Shown piece by piece: positions 18,594 to 27,398 of a DNA stretch of 64,000 nt. The notes beneath the pieces are model-generated. The model did no database searches. It saw nothing but the letters and a program-made list of their open reading frames with translations, and was not told the DNA's origin. Within the stretch, counting starts at the first letter, position 1. Each line of letters begins with the position of its first letter. This DNA is from Mongoliitalea lutea (GTDB lineage: Bacteria; Bacteroidota; Bacteroidia; Cytophagales; Cyclobacteriaceae). A program made the translations under genes and the position numbers. Location: the NCBI RefSeq assembly GCF_014652135.1, contig NZ_BMYF01000012.1:48735-112734 (forward strand). The letters are read 5' to 3'.

Positions 18594-18604
18594 TCACAGA
18601 TGTT
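18575..18604 (+). repeat. 10-bp tandem repeat across the acyl-CoA oxidase stop
   Basis: CACAGATGAA, CACAGATAAT and CACAGATGTT follow one another, and the stop codon lies within the second unit, so the last residues (ATDEHR) are repeat-encoded. The unit resembles a dispersed intergenic family familiar to me from several bacterial genomes, often seen near GxxExxY genes; that link is from memory. Confidence 0.6.
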
Positions 18605-18702
18605 TTGCTGACGCAAATGGGTAGTAGAACCCCCATCCAATATTTCAATTTATATCAACCTTATTTCTACTTTATTTCAATTCAAGCGAATCGTATTTCT
18701 TA

Positions 18703-18734
18703 CCAATATCCCAATATCCCAATTTCCCAATATC
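18703..18734 (+). repeat. 8-bp tandem repeat CCAATATC
   Basis: Four consecutive units: CCAATATC, CCAATATC, CCAATTTC, CCAATATC, followed by the partial copy AATCAATATCCC. The tract ends about 20 bp beyond the rlmH stop codon. Confidence 0.7.
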
Positions 18735-18752
18735 AATCAATATCCCTTCTTC

Positions 18753-19226
18753 CTATTGATGGTGATAGGGCTCATTTCTCAAAATCGTATGTGCCCGATA
18801 GATTTGTTCCACGAAAAATAGCCGGACCATTTGGTGTGAGAAGGTCATGGCTGATAGGGAAAGCTTGCCATTGGCGCGTTTATAAACCTCATCCGAAAAA
18901 CCATAAGGGCCTCCAATGACAAAAATTAAGTTCTTTAATCCAGCATTCATCTTTTTTTGTAGGTATTCAGAGAAGGCTAGGGAGCTATAGTGTTTTCCTT
19001 GTTCATCCAATAATACGAGCTCATCGGATTGCTGCACCTTTTTCAAAATCAGCTCTCCTTCTTTTTCTTTTTGAGAAGCTTCGCTAAGGTTCTTGGAATT
19101 TTTGATGTCAGGGATGATATCTAATTCAAACTTGGTATAAAATCCCAAGCGCTTTACATATTCCTGAATCAATTGTTCCAGTTCTTTGCTGTCTGTTTTA
19201 CCGATGGCGATAAGCTTGATTTGCAT
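18753..19226 (-). CDS. rlmH: 23S rRNA (pseudouridine1915-N3)-methyltransferase RlmH
   Basis: A SPOUT-fold methyltransferase that methylates pseudouridine 1915 in helix 69 of 23S rRNA. Starting at MQIKLIAIGKTDSKELEQL gives 157 residues, the usual family length; the frame is open 41 codons upstream but without similarity. The knot motif FVIGGPYGFSDEV and the C-terminal SLSAMTFSHQMVRLFFVEQIYRAHTILRNEPYHH are essentially diagnostic. It is transcribed alone, facing away from the FAS1 gene. Confidence 0.95.
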   Translation of the reverse strand: MQIKLIAIGKTDSKELEQLIQEYVKRLGFYTKFELDIIPDIKNSKNLSEASQKEKEGELILKKVQQSDELVLLDEQGKHYSSLAFSEYLQKKMNAGLKNLIFVIGGPYGFSDEVYKRANGKLSLSAMTFSHQMVRLFFVEQIYRAHTILRNEPYHHQ

Positions 19227-19412
19227 GGTACAAAGGTACACTTTACCGATTATATAAAAACAAAACCCTGACATGGTTATAAACCCGTGTTTAATGTACA
19301 TCAACAACCCTTGATGATCAATGAAATATCCATCGATTAGGCTCATCACTTTTTTGTAAACAAAAGGCTAGTTATTCGTCTTTTACTATCACTAACCAAA
19401 ACTATATTTAAC

Positions 19413-19913
19413 ATGAAAAAATTATTGTCTTTCGTGGCTTTAGTTACATTTTTTGTGACTTCCGCATTTACGCTTAACAACAACTCAGAAATCTATGCAG
19501 ATGAAGACATCGTAGATTTAGCTGTTAAAACTGAGTTTCTTTCGACATTGGTAGCAGCTGTGCAGGCTGGTGAATTGGTAGATGTATTGAAAAGTGATGG
19601 TCCTTTCACTGTATTTGCACCAACCAACGAGGCTTTTGCAAAATTGCCTGCAGGTACTGTAGAAAATTTATTAAAGCCAGAAAACAAAGCTCAATTACAA
19701 GCGGTATTAACTTATCATGTAGTTCCTGGTAAAGTGTATGCTAAAGACCTTTCAGATGGAATGACTGCTAAGACAGCTCAGGGTTCTGATGTAACTTTTA
19801 AAGTGTATGATGGAAAAGTGAAGGTAAATGGAGCTAAAGTTACAGCAGCTGATATCGAAGCGAAGAATGGTGTTGTGCATGTGATCGATACAGTAATCCT
19901 ACCTGGAATGTAA
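19413..19913 (+). CDS. Secreted single-domain fasciclin (FAS1) protein
   Basis: A 166-residue protein with a signal peptide ([22 protein letters not shown]) and one FAS1 domain. Both conserved boxes are present: [20 protein letters not shown] (H1) and [13 protein letters not shown] (H2), with the central [16 protein letters not shown]1 domains mediate adhesion or surface interactions. It is a separate transcription unit with its own terminator. A larger triple-FAS1 lipoprotein is encoded at 41.3 kb. Confidence 0.93.
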   Translation: MKKLLSFVALVTFFVTSAFTLNNNSEIYADEDIVDLAVKTEFLSTLVAAVQAGELVDVLKSDGPFTVFAPTNEAFAKLPAGTVENLLKPENKAQLQAVLTYHVVPGKVYAKDLSDGMTAKTAQGSDVTFKVYDGKVKVNGAKVTAADIEAKNGVVHVIDTVILPGM

Positions 19914-19938
19914 TTGGTTGTCTGTCTATTTTGAATCT

Positions 19939-19969
19939 AAAGCCTCGGAATTTTTCTGGGGCTTTTTTT
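19939..19969 (+). terminator. Rho-independent terminator after the FAS1 gene
   Basis: AAAGCC pairs with GGCTTT with an inner GAA/TTC pairing, followed by T7, about 25 bp past the stop codon. Confidence 0.75.
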
Positions 19970-19972
19970 GTC

Positions 19973-19999
19973 CACGAATGGCACGAATTTCACTGATAG
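19973..19999 (+). repeat. 9-bp tandem repeat CACGAATNN
   Basis: CACGAATGG, CACGAATTT and CACTGATAG follow directly after a terminator. This looks like the second type of unit that accompanies the CACAGATGAA family in dispersed repeats; here the two types lie about 1.4 kb apart on either side of rlmH and the FAS1 gene. The rest of this 290-bp gene-free space up to the leftward YcxB-like gene holds only that gene's terminator. Confidence 0.5.
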
Positions 20000-20167
20000 T
20001 TTTTTGCTTTATTCAATCATAATCCTTTCCGAATATTTCGACGAATCTGTCTACCATATGCAGAGCCATATATCAACTTTATTTCGCGAAAGCTTATTTC
20101 ATTGTCTAACCCTAATAGTTTCTCTAATTCATTCTTCATTCTCAATTCCCAACCTAACGCTTCAAAA

Positions 20168-20197
20168 AAAAGTCCCTCCATTTCTGAAGAGACTTTT
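20168..20197 (-). terminator. Terminator of the YcxB-like gene
   Basis: AAAAGTC and GACTTTT form a 7-bp stem with an imperfect interior; on the leftward strand it ends in a T run. It lies 10 bp beyond the gene's stop codon. Confidence 0.6.
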
Positions 20198-20206
20198 CTT
20201 AAAACC

Positions 20207-20680
20207 TTACTTGATATACCCTTTTCGCTTTAGAATCGTTTCGACAAATTTGATGTCGTTGTCGGAATAAAAAATCGTGAAAGGAAGGTAGATAAACTGT
20301 GCTTTTGAAATGGTCAATACGTATGCGTCTTTTTTGATTTCGGCAGTTTTGATCATTCCCCAGTTGATAGGCATTCCCTGTTTGGCGTTAAGCTTCATCA
20401 AGACTTGTCTGCTATCAATTTCATAGGCCATCTTTTCGAAGATCACTTTGTTTTGTTCCATTTGAGAAACACCTGCAAATTGGATTACCCAGAAGAGCAA
20501 GTATAGCACATAAGCCAAAATGGCCATGCTGATCCACCACCAAGATGGAATCCAAAAATAACCGCAGGCAATTGCAACTGCAATCAAGACTACCCACCAC
20601 TGCTCTTTGAGTACATTTACAAGACCCATTTTGATATAGGTACCAGTGTCTAATTTGTATTTTTTCGTTTTAACTATCAT
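20207..20680 (-). CDS. YcxB-like membrane protein
   Basis: A 157-residue protein with two adjacent transmembrane segments (WWVVLIAVAIACGYFWI and WWWISMAILAYVLYLLFWVIQF, about residues 28-70) followed by a soluble domain: MEQNKVIFEKMAYEIDSRQVLMK..WGMIKTAEIKKDAYVLTISKAQFIYLPFTIF. This two-helix plus small beta-domain plan is that of YcxB-like proteins. No biochemical role is known to me. It is an isolated transcription unit. Confidence 0.75.
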   Translation of the reverse strand: MIVKTKKYKLDTGTYIKMGLVNVLKEQWWVVLIAVAIACGYFWIPSWWWISMAILAYVLYLLFWVIQFAGVSQMEQNKVIFEKMAYEIDSRQVLMKLNAKQGMPINWGMIKTAEIKKDAYVLTISKAQFIYLPFTIFYSDNDIKFVETILKRKGYIK

Positions 20681-20788
20681 TCGCTTGATTTTTCAGGACG
20701 CAAATATCCGATTATAAGTCCTATTTCACAAATTCCTAGCTTTTTTGCTCCAGATTTCAACAAAAAAAAATAAAGGATGTTAAAAAAA

Positions 20789-20817
20789 TTGACATGCTTT
20801 TCAATTGTTGTTAAATT
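20789..20817 (+). promoter_or_regulatory. Possible TTGACA-N17-TAAATT promoter
   Basis: A near-perfect classical -35 hexamer and an AT-rich -10 with 17-bp spacing lie just ahead of the small membrane protein gene. Bacteroidota housekeeping promoters usually read TTG..TAnnTTTG, so this assignment is weak. Confidence 0.3.
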
Positions 20818-20834
20818 AAAGCAAATTTCAGAAT

Positions 20835-21062
20835 ATGAGTAGTTTAGTAGTAGACTTGATGTTATGCGGAATGGCCTATGTGGTGTTGATATACTTCATC
20901 GCTACGCTAACAAAGGCAAGAATCCCCCGCAACAGGGATAATGGGGACGATGGAGATGGAGGCGTAGAAGACCTTACACCACCTAAGATTGATTTGCCAC
21001 CCGGAGTTATTTGGCCTGCCGATGGTCCTGTCAAGCGTATGAAAGAGCCTGTTGACGCTTAG
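20835..21062 (+). CDS. Small single-pass membrane protein, unknown function
   Basis: A 75-residue protein with one N-terminal hydrophobic helix (VVDLMLCGMAYVVLIYFIATL), a basic stop-transfer segment (KARIPRNR), an acidic Gly/Asp stretch (DNGDDGDGGVED) and a Pro-rich tail (PPKIDLPPGVIWPADGP). I do not recognise a family. The charge pattern suggests the tail faces the cytoplasm. It is convergent with fur; the two stop codons are about 7 bp apart. Confidence 0.65.
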   Translation: MSSLVVDLMLCGMAYVVLIYFIATLTKARIPRNRDNGDDGDGGVEDLTPPKIDLPPGVIWPADGPVKRMKEPVDA

Positions 21063-21069
21063 TCTAGCA

Positions 21070-21489
21070 TCAATTGCACTTATCGCAAACCCCTTGCACT
21101 AGTAGAGAAATCTCTTTCTTAGAAAATCCTTTGGGTAATTCAATAGAGGGTAAGCTAATTTCATCAATACAGGTAGTATCCCCACATTTTTCGCACTTGA
21201 AATGTACGTGTTCATGATGATGAGGTGTCTTATCCTCATGGGAATGTGTGCAGAGTGCATACTTAGTAGCACCACTGTCATCCAATACTTTGTGCACGAG
21301 ATCTGAATCCAAAAAAGTTTTTAGCGTGCGATAAATGGTGACCCTGTCAAAATCGTCTTTTAATTTTTCTTCCAAGTCCGCATGTGTCAAAGCCACCTGT
21401 CTATCCAAAAAAGTTTTTAACACATCTTTCCTGCACTTTGTGACACGTAATTGATGCTGCTGTAAGAGTTGAAGTGGAGTTTTTCCCAT
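21070..21489 (-). CDS. Fur-family metal-dependent transcriptional regulator
   Basis: A 139-residue repressor of the Fur/Zur/PerR family. An N-terminal winged helix (TKCRKDVLKTFLDR..LTHADLEEKLKDDFDRVTIYRTLKTFLDSDLVHKV) is followed by a dimerisation domain with a His-rich metal site (HHHEHVH, residues 90-96) and two structural-zinc pairs, Cys99/Cys102 and Cys135/Cys138. Sequence alone does not separate Fur, Zur and PerR; the His-rich loop would suit zinc or iron sensing. No metal-uptake genes are adjacent. Confidence 0.88.
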   Translation of the reverse strand: MGKTPLQLLQQHQLRVTKCRKDVLKTFLDRQVALTHADLEEKLKDDFDRVTIYRTLKTFLDSDLVHKVLDDSGATKYALCTHSHEDKTPHHHEHVHFKCEKCGDTTCIDEISLPSIELPKGFSKKEISLLVQGVCDKCN

Positions 21490-21543
21490 GGGTTCATTGT
21501 GGTTACTGCGCTTTCAAAAATAGGAAAGAAAATCAGGGAAGAC

Positions 21544-21572
21544 AAAAAAGCCGGCTCAATTTAGAGCCGGCT
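21544..21572 (-). terminator. Strong terminator of the zinc metalloprotease gene
   Basis: AGCCGGCTC and GAGCCGGCT form a perfect 9-bp GC-rich stem with loop AATTTA; on the leftward strand it is followed by T6. It lies just past the metalloprotease stop. Confidence 0.9.
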
Positions 21573-21579
21573 GTAATCC

Positions 21580-24111
21580 TTATTTAGGATCTAAGATTTT
21601 TTTGATCCTTGCAAGGGCATCTTCCAAATGCAATCTACTCGCTCTATCAGAAGTTCTCCCGATAGCAGCAGTGATCTGTCTTTCCAAGGTTTTCAGTTCA
21701 CCGCGGGCCATAGGACGGATGTCTGATTGGGAAGCATTGATCTGAGGTCCAGCAAAAGCTCTGAAGTTAGCCGGTAGGTTTGGTTCATTGCCTGTTAACA
21801 ACAATTCTAAGCGCTCGATATGCGCACGCTGCAAGCTTCTTCTATGAACATCGATGGTTCTTCCGCTGCTTAGTTCTGTCCAAATACCAGCTCTCAAGTC
21901 ATCAAATAGCTCAAACATGGTATACGCATCCTTACCGTTGAGAGCTTCGTTTTCGATCATACGACCTAAGCGACCCCACTCCAAGATGCCATTTAATGTA
22001 CCTACCTGTACTCCACGGATTCTTTCCAAGGCTCCAAAATCACCTGTTCTAGAGATGATTTTCTCATCCATCAACCAAGTTGGTGTGGAAAAAAGCTCTT
22101 TGTTGATAAACTGAACAGCTCTTTTTTGCTTGGCTTTATCTACATGAACATATACTTCTTCTCCTTGACCGGCAGATTTGTAAAACTCGTAAACACCACC
22201 TACATTGGTGCGAACGTGTCCCATGTAGCGATTGTATTGTCCGATTACCTGACCGTACATTTCATTCAAATCTGCATAATCTTTGAATGGTTTGTCTTCT
22301 TCAGCTGTCCATTCCATCAAGTTAGGAAGGATGATCTTCAAGTTTTTAATTCCATAATCAGATGCTTTCATCGCATCATCTCCCAAGTCTTCACTCTGCG
22401 TACTTGGGTCATAATTATTACCTTGTCTTCCAAATCGGTAAACTGGATCATCAGCCCTTTCTAAAATCCACTGATTCAAAATAGGTTGCTCATCTTCTGG
22501 AGTTTTTGCATCCAATATTGGCTTATATCCCCACATAATGGAGTATTTGTCATAAGGACCTACATCAGGCATCAAGCTTACACCTTCATCACCTGGTTGA
22601 GCGATGTAATTGAAGCGTGCATAGTCCATGATGGATGGAGCTGTTCCAAATTCTTGGGTAAATGTTGCGGAACGCAAAGAGTCTACTGGATATGCATGAG
22701 AGGAAGCAAAGTTGTGAGGCAAACCTAAGGTATGGCCTACTTCATGAGCAGAAACAAATCGGATCAATCTACCCATTACCTCTTCTCTGAATTTCACTCC
22801 TCTTGCTTCAGGGTTTACAGCAGCCGTTTGAATAAAGAACCAGTTTCTCAACAAATTCATCACATTGTGATACCAACCGATATCAGACTCGATGATTTCA
22901 CCGGAACGTGGATCTGACACGTGTGGTCCGTATGCATTCTGTATATCGGAGGCAAAGTAACGAATGACAGAATAGCGGGCATCTTCTGGACTCCAGTCTG
23001 GGTCTTCTTCCGGACTTGGTGGGTCCATGGCAATGATGGCATTTTTAAATCCAGCTTCCTCAAAAGCTTTTTGCCAGTCTTCTACTCCTTGCTTCAAATA
23101 TGGTCTCCATCTGTCTGGAGTTGCTGGATCGATGTAAAATACGATAGGTTTTTTAGGCTCTACTAATTCACCTCTCCTGAATTTGTCGTAATCCTCTTCT
23201 TTCACTTCCAATCTCCAACGGTCCAAGAAAGTTCTTCTCGTCGCCTTTTGCTCATCCAATCCAAAATCCACTACAGATCTACTAAACCAACCTACTCGTC
23301 TGTCTGATAGACGCTGCATCATTGGCTCTTTTGGAAGGAGAATCATGGAGGAATTCATTTCCAACGTAATTAAGCCAGTGCTTGAGTTGGATGGAGGGTT
23401 TGTCGCTGCATAGGTCATTACGTAGCGAGCCTCGATATTGATCGGATAAGGAGAGATTCTATCGATGTAAGAACGCTCATTGTCCAATCTTGTGACACGG
23501 AACTGCTCTCTTCTATTCCTAGGAAGACCAATCGCCTGCACATCTTTGGCAAATAAATCCGTTACTTCGATTACCACACCATTTCCATCTTTAGCTTTAG
23601 CTTTGATATCAAATTTTTGAAGAATAGGCTCTAAGTTGGATGCTCTTACAGCTGTGAAAATAGGTAGTGAATCTGCGGCAGTATTGCTGTAAGACACCAC
23701 TTTAAGAAGGATATCATTCATGTTTTTATCCCATCTTACCAATAGCGTGTTGGTACGTTCACCCCCGTAGCCAATGCCATCAGCTGTTTTGGCTATGGTG
23801 GTTACGATCAACATTTCCCTACCTAATAGAGAATCAGGAATTTCATAGAAATACTTGCTGTCAATTTCATGAACCTTGAAAAGGCCCTCTTTGGTCTTGG
23901 CCTTGTCAGTGATGACTTCACCATAAGGTTTTGGCCCAGGTCTGTTTGCCTGAGGTCTTGGTGCGGGCGCTGCCGCAGGTGCCGCTGCCGGAGCATTTTT
24001 GGCGTCCTTTTTCTTTCGCTGAGCAAAAGCATCCTCTGCAAAGAAGAATGCTGTCAGCACAAGAAGTAAAGAAAGCCCTTTTCGGCAATTATCGATTGTA
24101 AACTTCTTCAT
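21580..24111 (-). CDS. Secreted zinc-dependent metalloprotease (DUF5117/DUF5118 type)
   Basis: An 843-residue exported protein. A signal peptide (to about FFAEDAFAQ) is followed by a low-complexity Ala/Pro linker (APAAAPAAAPAPRP), then the large N-terminal domain of this family and a zincin domain with HEVGHTLGLPHNF (His456, Glu457, His460, His466: the HExxHxxGxxH metzincin pattern). The downstream SIMDYARFNYIAQPGD segment contains the Met-turn expected of metzincins. It is common in Bacteroidota, and its substrate is unknown to me. It is monocistronic with a strong terminator. Several rightward open frames inside it are shadows. Confidence 0.88.
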   Translation of the reverse strand: MKKFTIDNCRKGLSLLLVLTAFFFAEDAFAQRKKKDAKNAPAAAPAAAPAPRPQANRPGPKPYGEVITDKAKTKEGLFKVHEIDSKYFYEIPDSLLGREMLIVTTIAKTADGIGYGGERTNTLLVRWDKNMNDILLKVVSYSNTAADSLPIFTAVRASNLEPILQKFDIKAKAKDGNGVVIEVTDLFAKDVQAIGLPRNRREQFRVTRLDNERSYIDRISPYPINIEARYVMTYAATNPPSNSSTGLITLEMNSSMILLPKEPMMQRLSDRRVGWFSRSVVDFGLDEQKATRRTFLDRWRLEVKEEDYDKFRRGELVEPKKPIVFYIDPATPDRWRPYLKQGVEDWQKAFEEAGFKNAIIAMDPPSPEEDPDWSPEDARYSVIRYFASDIQNAYGPHVSDPRSGEIIESDIGWYHNVMNLLRNWFFIQTAAVNPEARGVKFREEVMGRLIRFVSAHEVGHTLGLPHNFASSHAYPVDSLRSATFTQEFGTAPSIMDYARFNYIAQPGDEGVSLMPDVGPYDKYSIMWGYKPILDAKTPEDEQPILNQWILERADDPVYRFGRQGNNYDPSTQSEDLGDDAMKASDYGIKNLKIILPNLMEWTAEEDKPFKDYADLNEMYGQVIGQYNRYMGHVRTNVGGVYEFYKSAGQGEEVYVHVDKAKQKRAVQFINKELFSTPTWLMDEKIISRTGDFGALERIRGVQVGTLNGILEWGRLGRMIENEALNGKDAYTMFELFDDLRAGIWTELSSGRTIDVHRRSLQRAHIERLELLLTGNEPNLPANFRAFAGPQINASQSDIRPMARGELKTLERQITAAIGRTSDRASRLHLEDALARIKKILDPK

Positions 24112-24232
24112 GTGTATGTATGTTGACTAAATTACAGGTCTTGAAATAACTCACTTCGGGTCTATTTTCTTAAATTTCCTGTTCACTATTTTACAAACGG
24201 TTACACACCCGAATAAAAGGCTTAACAGAACG

Positions 24233-25345
24233 ATGCAGCATAGAGAAATTATCATCATTGGTGGAGGATTGGCAGGGTTGATTGCAGCATGCTTGTTGGC
24301 TAAAAAACAACAACAGGTCTTAGTGATTGAAAAAAAAGTGTATCCTTTTCATCGGGTTTGTGGAGAGTATATTTCCAATGAAGTCAAAGATTTTCTTCAA
24401 CGGGAAGGTTTATTTCCTTCCCATTTGGAACCAGCTGATATCAACACATTCCAATTGTCTTCCATTGATGGAAAGCTTGCGGAGTTGAAACTTGAACTCG
24501 GTGGATTTGGCATCAGTCGCTATGCTTTGGATTTGTACTTATATGAAAAAGCAAGGTATTTGGGAGTGGAGTTTCTCTTACAAACTCAGGCAGATGAGGT
24601 GTTTTTTGATACCAAAGAAAATAGCTTCACTATTCATTTACAGCATGGGCAAGTATTTACAGCTACTCATGTGATAGGTGCATTTGGGAAGCGCTCCAAA
24701 ATCGATAAATCGATGAATCGGGAGTTTATGAATCAACGCTCTCCTTACATTGGTGTAAAGTACCATATTCGCACAGATTTCGATCATCATACGGTGGCTT
24801 TGCATAATTTCGAAGGAGGATATTGCGGGGTCAATAGGGTAGAAAATGGTGTGTACAATCTTTGCTACCTAGGTTCTAGAGATTCGCTCAAGAAGTTTGG
24901 AAATATTCCTGAGATGGAAGCAGCTGTCTTGCATCAAAACCCACATCTCAAACGGATTTTCAACGAATCCGAATTTTTATTTGACAAAGCAGAAGTTATC
25001 AATGAAATCAATTTTGAACCCAAATTGCCCGTGGAAAACCATGTTTTGATGGTTGGTGATGCGGCAGGACTCATTACTCCTTTGTGCGGAAATGGTATGG
25101 CCATCGCTATGCATACAGGGAAATTGGCAGCTGAGCAACTACTCCGAGGTGGCACGCGTGCTGAGGTTGAGCAATATTACACACATGCTTGGGATGGCCT
25201 GTTTAAGCAACGATTATGGGTGGGTAGAACTGTTCAGAAGTTATTTGGCGCTAGATGGGTTTCTTCATTTGCGGTTGGTCTTATAAAGAACTCCAGGTTT
25301 TTAGGCAATCAAATTGTCAAGCAAACGCACGGTGTACCTTTTTGA
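24233..25345 (+). CDS. FAD-dependent oxidoreductase, geranylgeranyl-reductase-like
   Basis: A 370-residue flavoprotein. The N-terminus is an FAD Rossmann motif (IIIIGGGLAGLIAACLLAKKQQQVLVIEK), followed by the CGEYIS segment near residue 45 and the second FAD motif MVGDAAGLITPLCGNGMAIAMHTGKLAAEQL. This layout fits the geranylgeranyl reductase / halogenase-like group. It abuts a convergent UbiA gene without any gap and faces a type III polyketide synthase and a methyltransferase. A role in reducing or oxidising a prenylated polyketide is therefore likely but unproven. Confidence 0.85.
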   Translation: MQHREIIIIGGGLAGLIAACLLAKKQQQVLVIEKKVYPFHRVCGEYISNEVKDFLQREGLFPSHLEPADINTFQLSSIDGKLAELKLELGGFGISRYALDLYLYEKARYLGVEFLLQTQADEVFFDTKENSFTIHLQHGQVFTATHVIGAFGKRSKIDKSMNREFMNQRSPYIGVKYHIRTDFDHHTVALHNFEGGYCGVNRVENGVYNLCYLGSRDSLKKFGNIPEMEAAVLHQNPHLKRIFNESEFLFDKAEVINEINFEPKLPVENHVLMVGDAAGLITPLCGNGMAIAMHTGKLAAEQLLRGGTRAEVEQYYTHAWDGLFKQRLWVGRTVQKLFGARWVSSFAVGLIKNSRFLGNQIVKQTHGVPF

Positions 25346-26239
25346 TCAATAGAATACTTGCATGATTTGGGTGTTTTCCAAAAAGTACCAAATGAAGAAG
25401 GCGTTTAAAGCAATGCCTGATACTCTATTCATCCACATGGCCCAATCGTAGTTTACGTATTTTTCTGGAGCTTTTCTGGCAAACATAAACCAAACCAAGA
25501 AATAAAGCATTACTGGAGCCAAAGCCCCTAGGAAAACAAAGAATGCCTGATTTTGATTTCTGTCCAAAAAATACCATCCAAAGGCTGCCCCAGCTATTAA
25601 AAACCAAATGGCAGAAAAAGTAAAGGTCCCATGAATACCCAATTTTAAACTCAGGGTTTGGTCTCCTCTATTGGCATCCTCTTCATGCTGATAGATTTGG
25701 GTAAGTGGATAGGAGCCCCAAAGCATCACTGAGGTCAACAATCCCGGAATTAAAACATGGCTTTTGGTAAAAATATCCCAACCAAAATCACTTAAACCAG
25801 CATAAGCCATACAAAAGGTAAAACAGCCTTGAAAGAATCCTGCAATGATCCAGCTTCCGTAGGCATACTTTTTCAAACGGATAGAAGGATGGGAATATGC
25901 CATGGACACTAGACTATAGACTAACAGCATACTAGCAAACTGCCAATTGATCGTCGCCCCAAATCCAATGGCTAGAGCGGTAAAGAGTATGGATAAAAAG
26001 TATAGTCCTTTGCTAACTTTTGGAGGATTTCTCAGACCTCCGATACTTTTTTCATCTTTGTCAAAATAGGAGTTATACCCATTGCTTGCAGGATATAAAA
26101 ACAAGTGCAAGCCAATGAATACCAGTAGTAATCGCTCTGGATTATGGTTTGGGGTAAGAGCCAAGGCGAAAAAAAACACAGGCATTAAGTAGAAAGAAAA
26201 AGGGATGCGGAGATGTTTCCAGCTTGCTAAAGTGAACAT
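25346..26239 (-). CDS. UbiA-family prenyltransferase
   Basis: A 297-residue integral-membrane aromatic prenyltransferase with about eight or nine hydrophobic helices. The two Asp-rich Mg/diphosphate motifs are visible: SNGYNSYFDKDEKS near residues 53-65 and YQHEEDANRGDQTLSLKLG about 120 residues later. I start at MFTLASWKHLRIPFSFYL; the frame is open 35 codons upstream but would overlap the divergent polyketide synthase start. It probably transfers an isoprenoid chain onto the product of the neighbouring type III PKS (inference). The 82-bp space between the divergent starts should hold both promoters. Confidence 0.85.
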   Translation of the reverse strand: MFTLASWKHLRIPFSFYLMPVFFFALALTPNHNPERLLLVFIGLHLFLYPASNGYNSYFDKDEKSIGGLRNPPKVSKGLYFLSILFTALAIGFGATINWQFASMLLVYSLVSMAYSHPSIRLKKYAYGSWIIAGFFQGCFTFCMAYAGLSDFGWDIFTKSHVLIPGLLTSVMLWGSYPLTQIYQHEEDANRGDQTLSLKLGIHGTFTFSAIWFLIAGAAFGWYFLDRNQNQAFFVFLGALAPVMLYFLVWFMFARKAPEKYVNYDWAMWMNRVSGIALNAFFIWYFLENTQIMQVFY

Positions 26240-26321
26240 AAATCTATTTTTATTCTTAACTTTTGTCCGATGCTCTTGTTTTAACTGAGTTGTCGAAGAT
26301 AGTGATAAAAAACGATTTTGA

Positions 26322-27398
26322 ATGAATAATAGCATAGTGAGCATAGGTACGGCGAATCCGGGCGCAGGAATCCCTCAAATGACGATAGCCGATTTTATGA
26401 AAATAGCTCACGGGTTGGATGGCCCGGATGCGCGTAAACTTCAATTTGTATACAGGCAATCCGGAATAGAGAAAAGACACAGCGTTTTGGAGGATTTTAA
26501 CTATTCAGATCCACAGAAATTTACCTTTTTTCCTTCGAATGAATCTTTGACTCCATTTCCAAGTACAAAAGCCAGAATGGAGGTTTTTCGTCAAGAAGCA
26601 CTTCCTTTGGCTAAGAAAGCTGTCGCAGAATGCCTGATTGAAGGAGAAACTTATCCAAACGAAATCACGCATTTGATCCTAGTTTCCTGTACAGGAATGT
26701 ATGCGCCGGGTTTGGAAATTGATATTATCCGAGAGTTGGGACTCAATTCATCAGTAGAGCGATATGCTATCCATTTTATGGGTTGTTATGCAGCATTTAA
26801 TGCTCTGAGACTAGCTGACCGTTTGTGTGATGCCTGTTCAGATGCCAAAGTGTTGATTGTATCTGTGGAACTGTGTACCATCCATTTTCAGCGGGAGTTT
26901 ACGGAAGATAATCTATTGGCCAATGCGATCTTCGCAGATGGTGCAGCGGCAGCCTTGGTGGCAAAATCTGACATAGGTTTGAAAATTAAGGGTTTTGATT
27001 CCAAATTATTCCCAGAGGGGGCCTCTGATATGGCTTGGTCAATTGGAGATGTTGGGTTTGAGATGCGTTTAAGCAAATATGTTCCAGAACTATTAAGCAA
27101 AGGATTACAAGAAATCAATGCCTACTTGGAAAACACCTTTAAGCTATCTTCTATCAGAAATTTTGCTATTCACCCAGGCGGCAAACAAATTCTGCAAAAA
27201 GTTGAGGAGGCTTTTGGGATTGATGCTTCACAGGATCAGTTTTCACATGAAGTTTTGAAAGAATTTGGAAATATGTCCTCTACAACCATTTTGTTTGTTT
27301 TGAACAAATGGTTGCTGGATGAAAAATCCGAAGGTGATATTTTAGCTATGGGTTTTGGACCTGGATTGACCTTAGAAACCTTATTGCTGGAAAAATGA
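26322..27398 (+). CDS. Type III polyketide synthase (chalcone/stilbene synthase family)
   Basis: A 358-residue thiolase-fold homodimeric enzyme that condenses malonyl-CoA units onto an acyl-CoA starter. The complete catalytic triad is present: Cys155 in HFMGCYAAFNAL, His284 in FAIHPGGKQIL and Asn317 in FGNMSSTT; the C-terminal GFGPGLTLE loop is also conserved. Starter and chain length cannot be read from sequence. The stop codon overlaps the next start (ATGA), so it is translationally coupled with the methyltransferase. With UbiA and the FAD reductase it forms a small biosynthetic locus. Confidence 0.95.
   Translation: MNNSIVSIGTANPGAGIPQMTIADFMKIAHGLDGPDARKLQFVYRQSGIEKRHSVLEDFNYSDPQKFTFFPSNESLTPFPSTKARMEVFRQEALPLAKKAVAECLIEGETYPNEITHLILVSCTGMYAPGLEIDIIRELGLNSSVERYAIHFMGCYAAFNALRLADRLCDACSDAKVLIVSVELCTIHFQREFTEDNLLANAIFADGAAAALVAKSDIGLKIKGFDSKLFPEGASDMAWSIGDVGFEMRLSKYVPELLSKGLQEINAYLENTFKLSSIRNFAIHPGGKQILQKVEEAFGIDASQDQFSHEVLKEFGNMSSTTILFVLNKWLLDEKSEGDILAMGFGPGLTLETLLLEK

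Noticed and set aside
19968-20270. Rightward 100-codon frame after the FAS1 gene
   Set aside because: It begins in the terminator/9-bp repeat and overlaps the end of the YcxB-like gene; no domain is seen.
22126-22464. Rightward 112-codon frame inside the zinc metalloprotease
   Set aside because: Antisense to a conserved region of a clear gene; hydrophobic composition is a by-product of the opposite strand.
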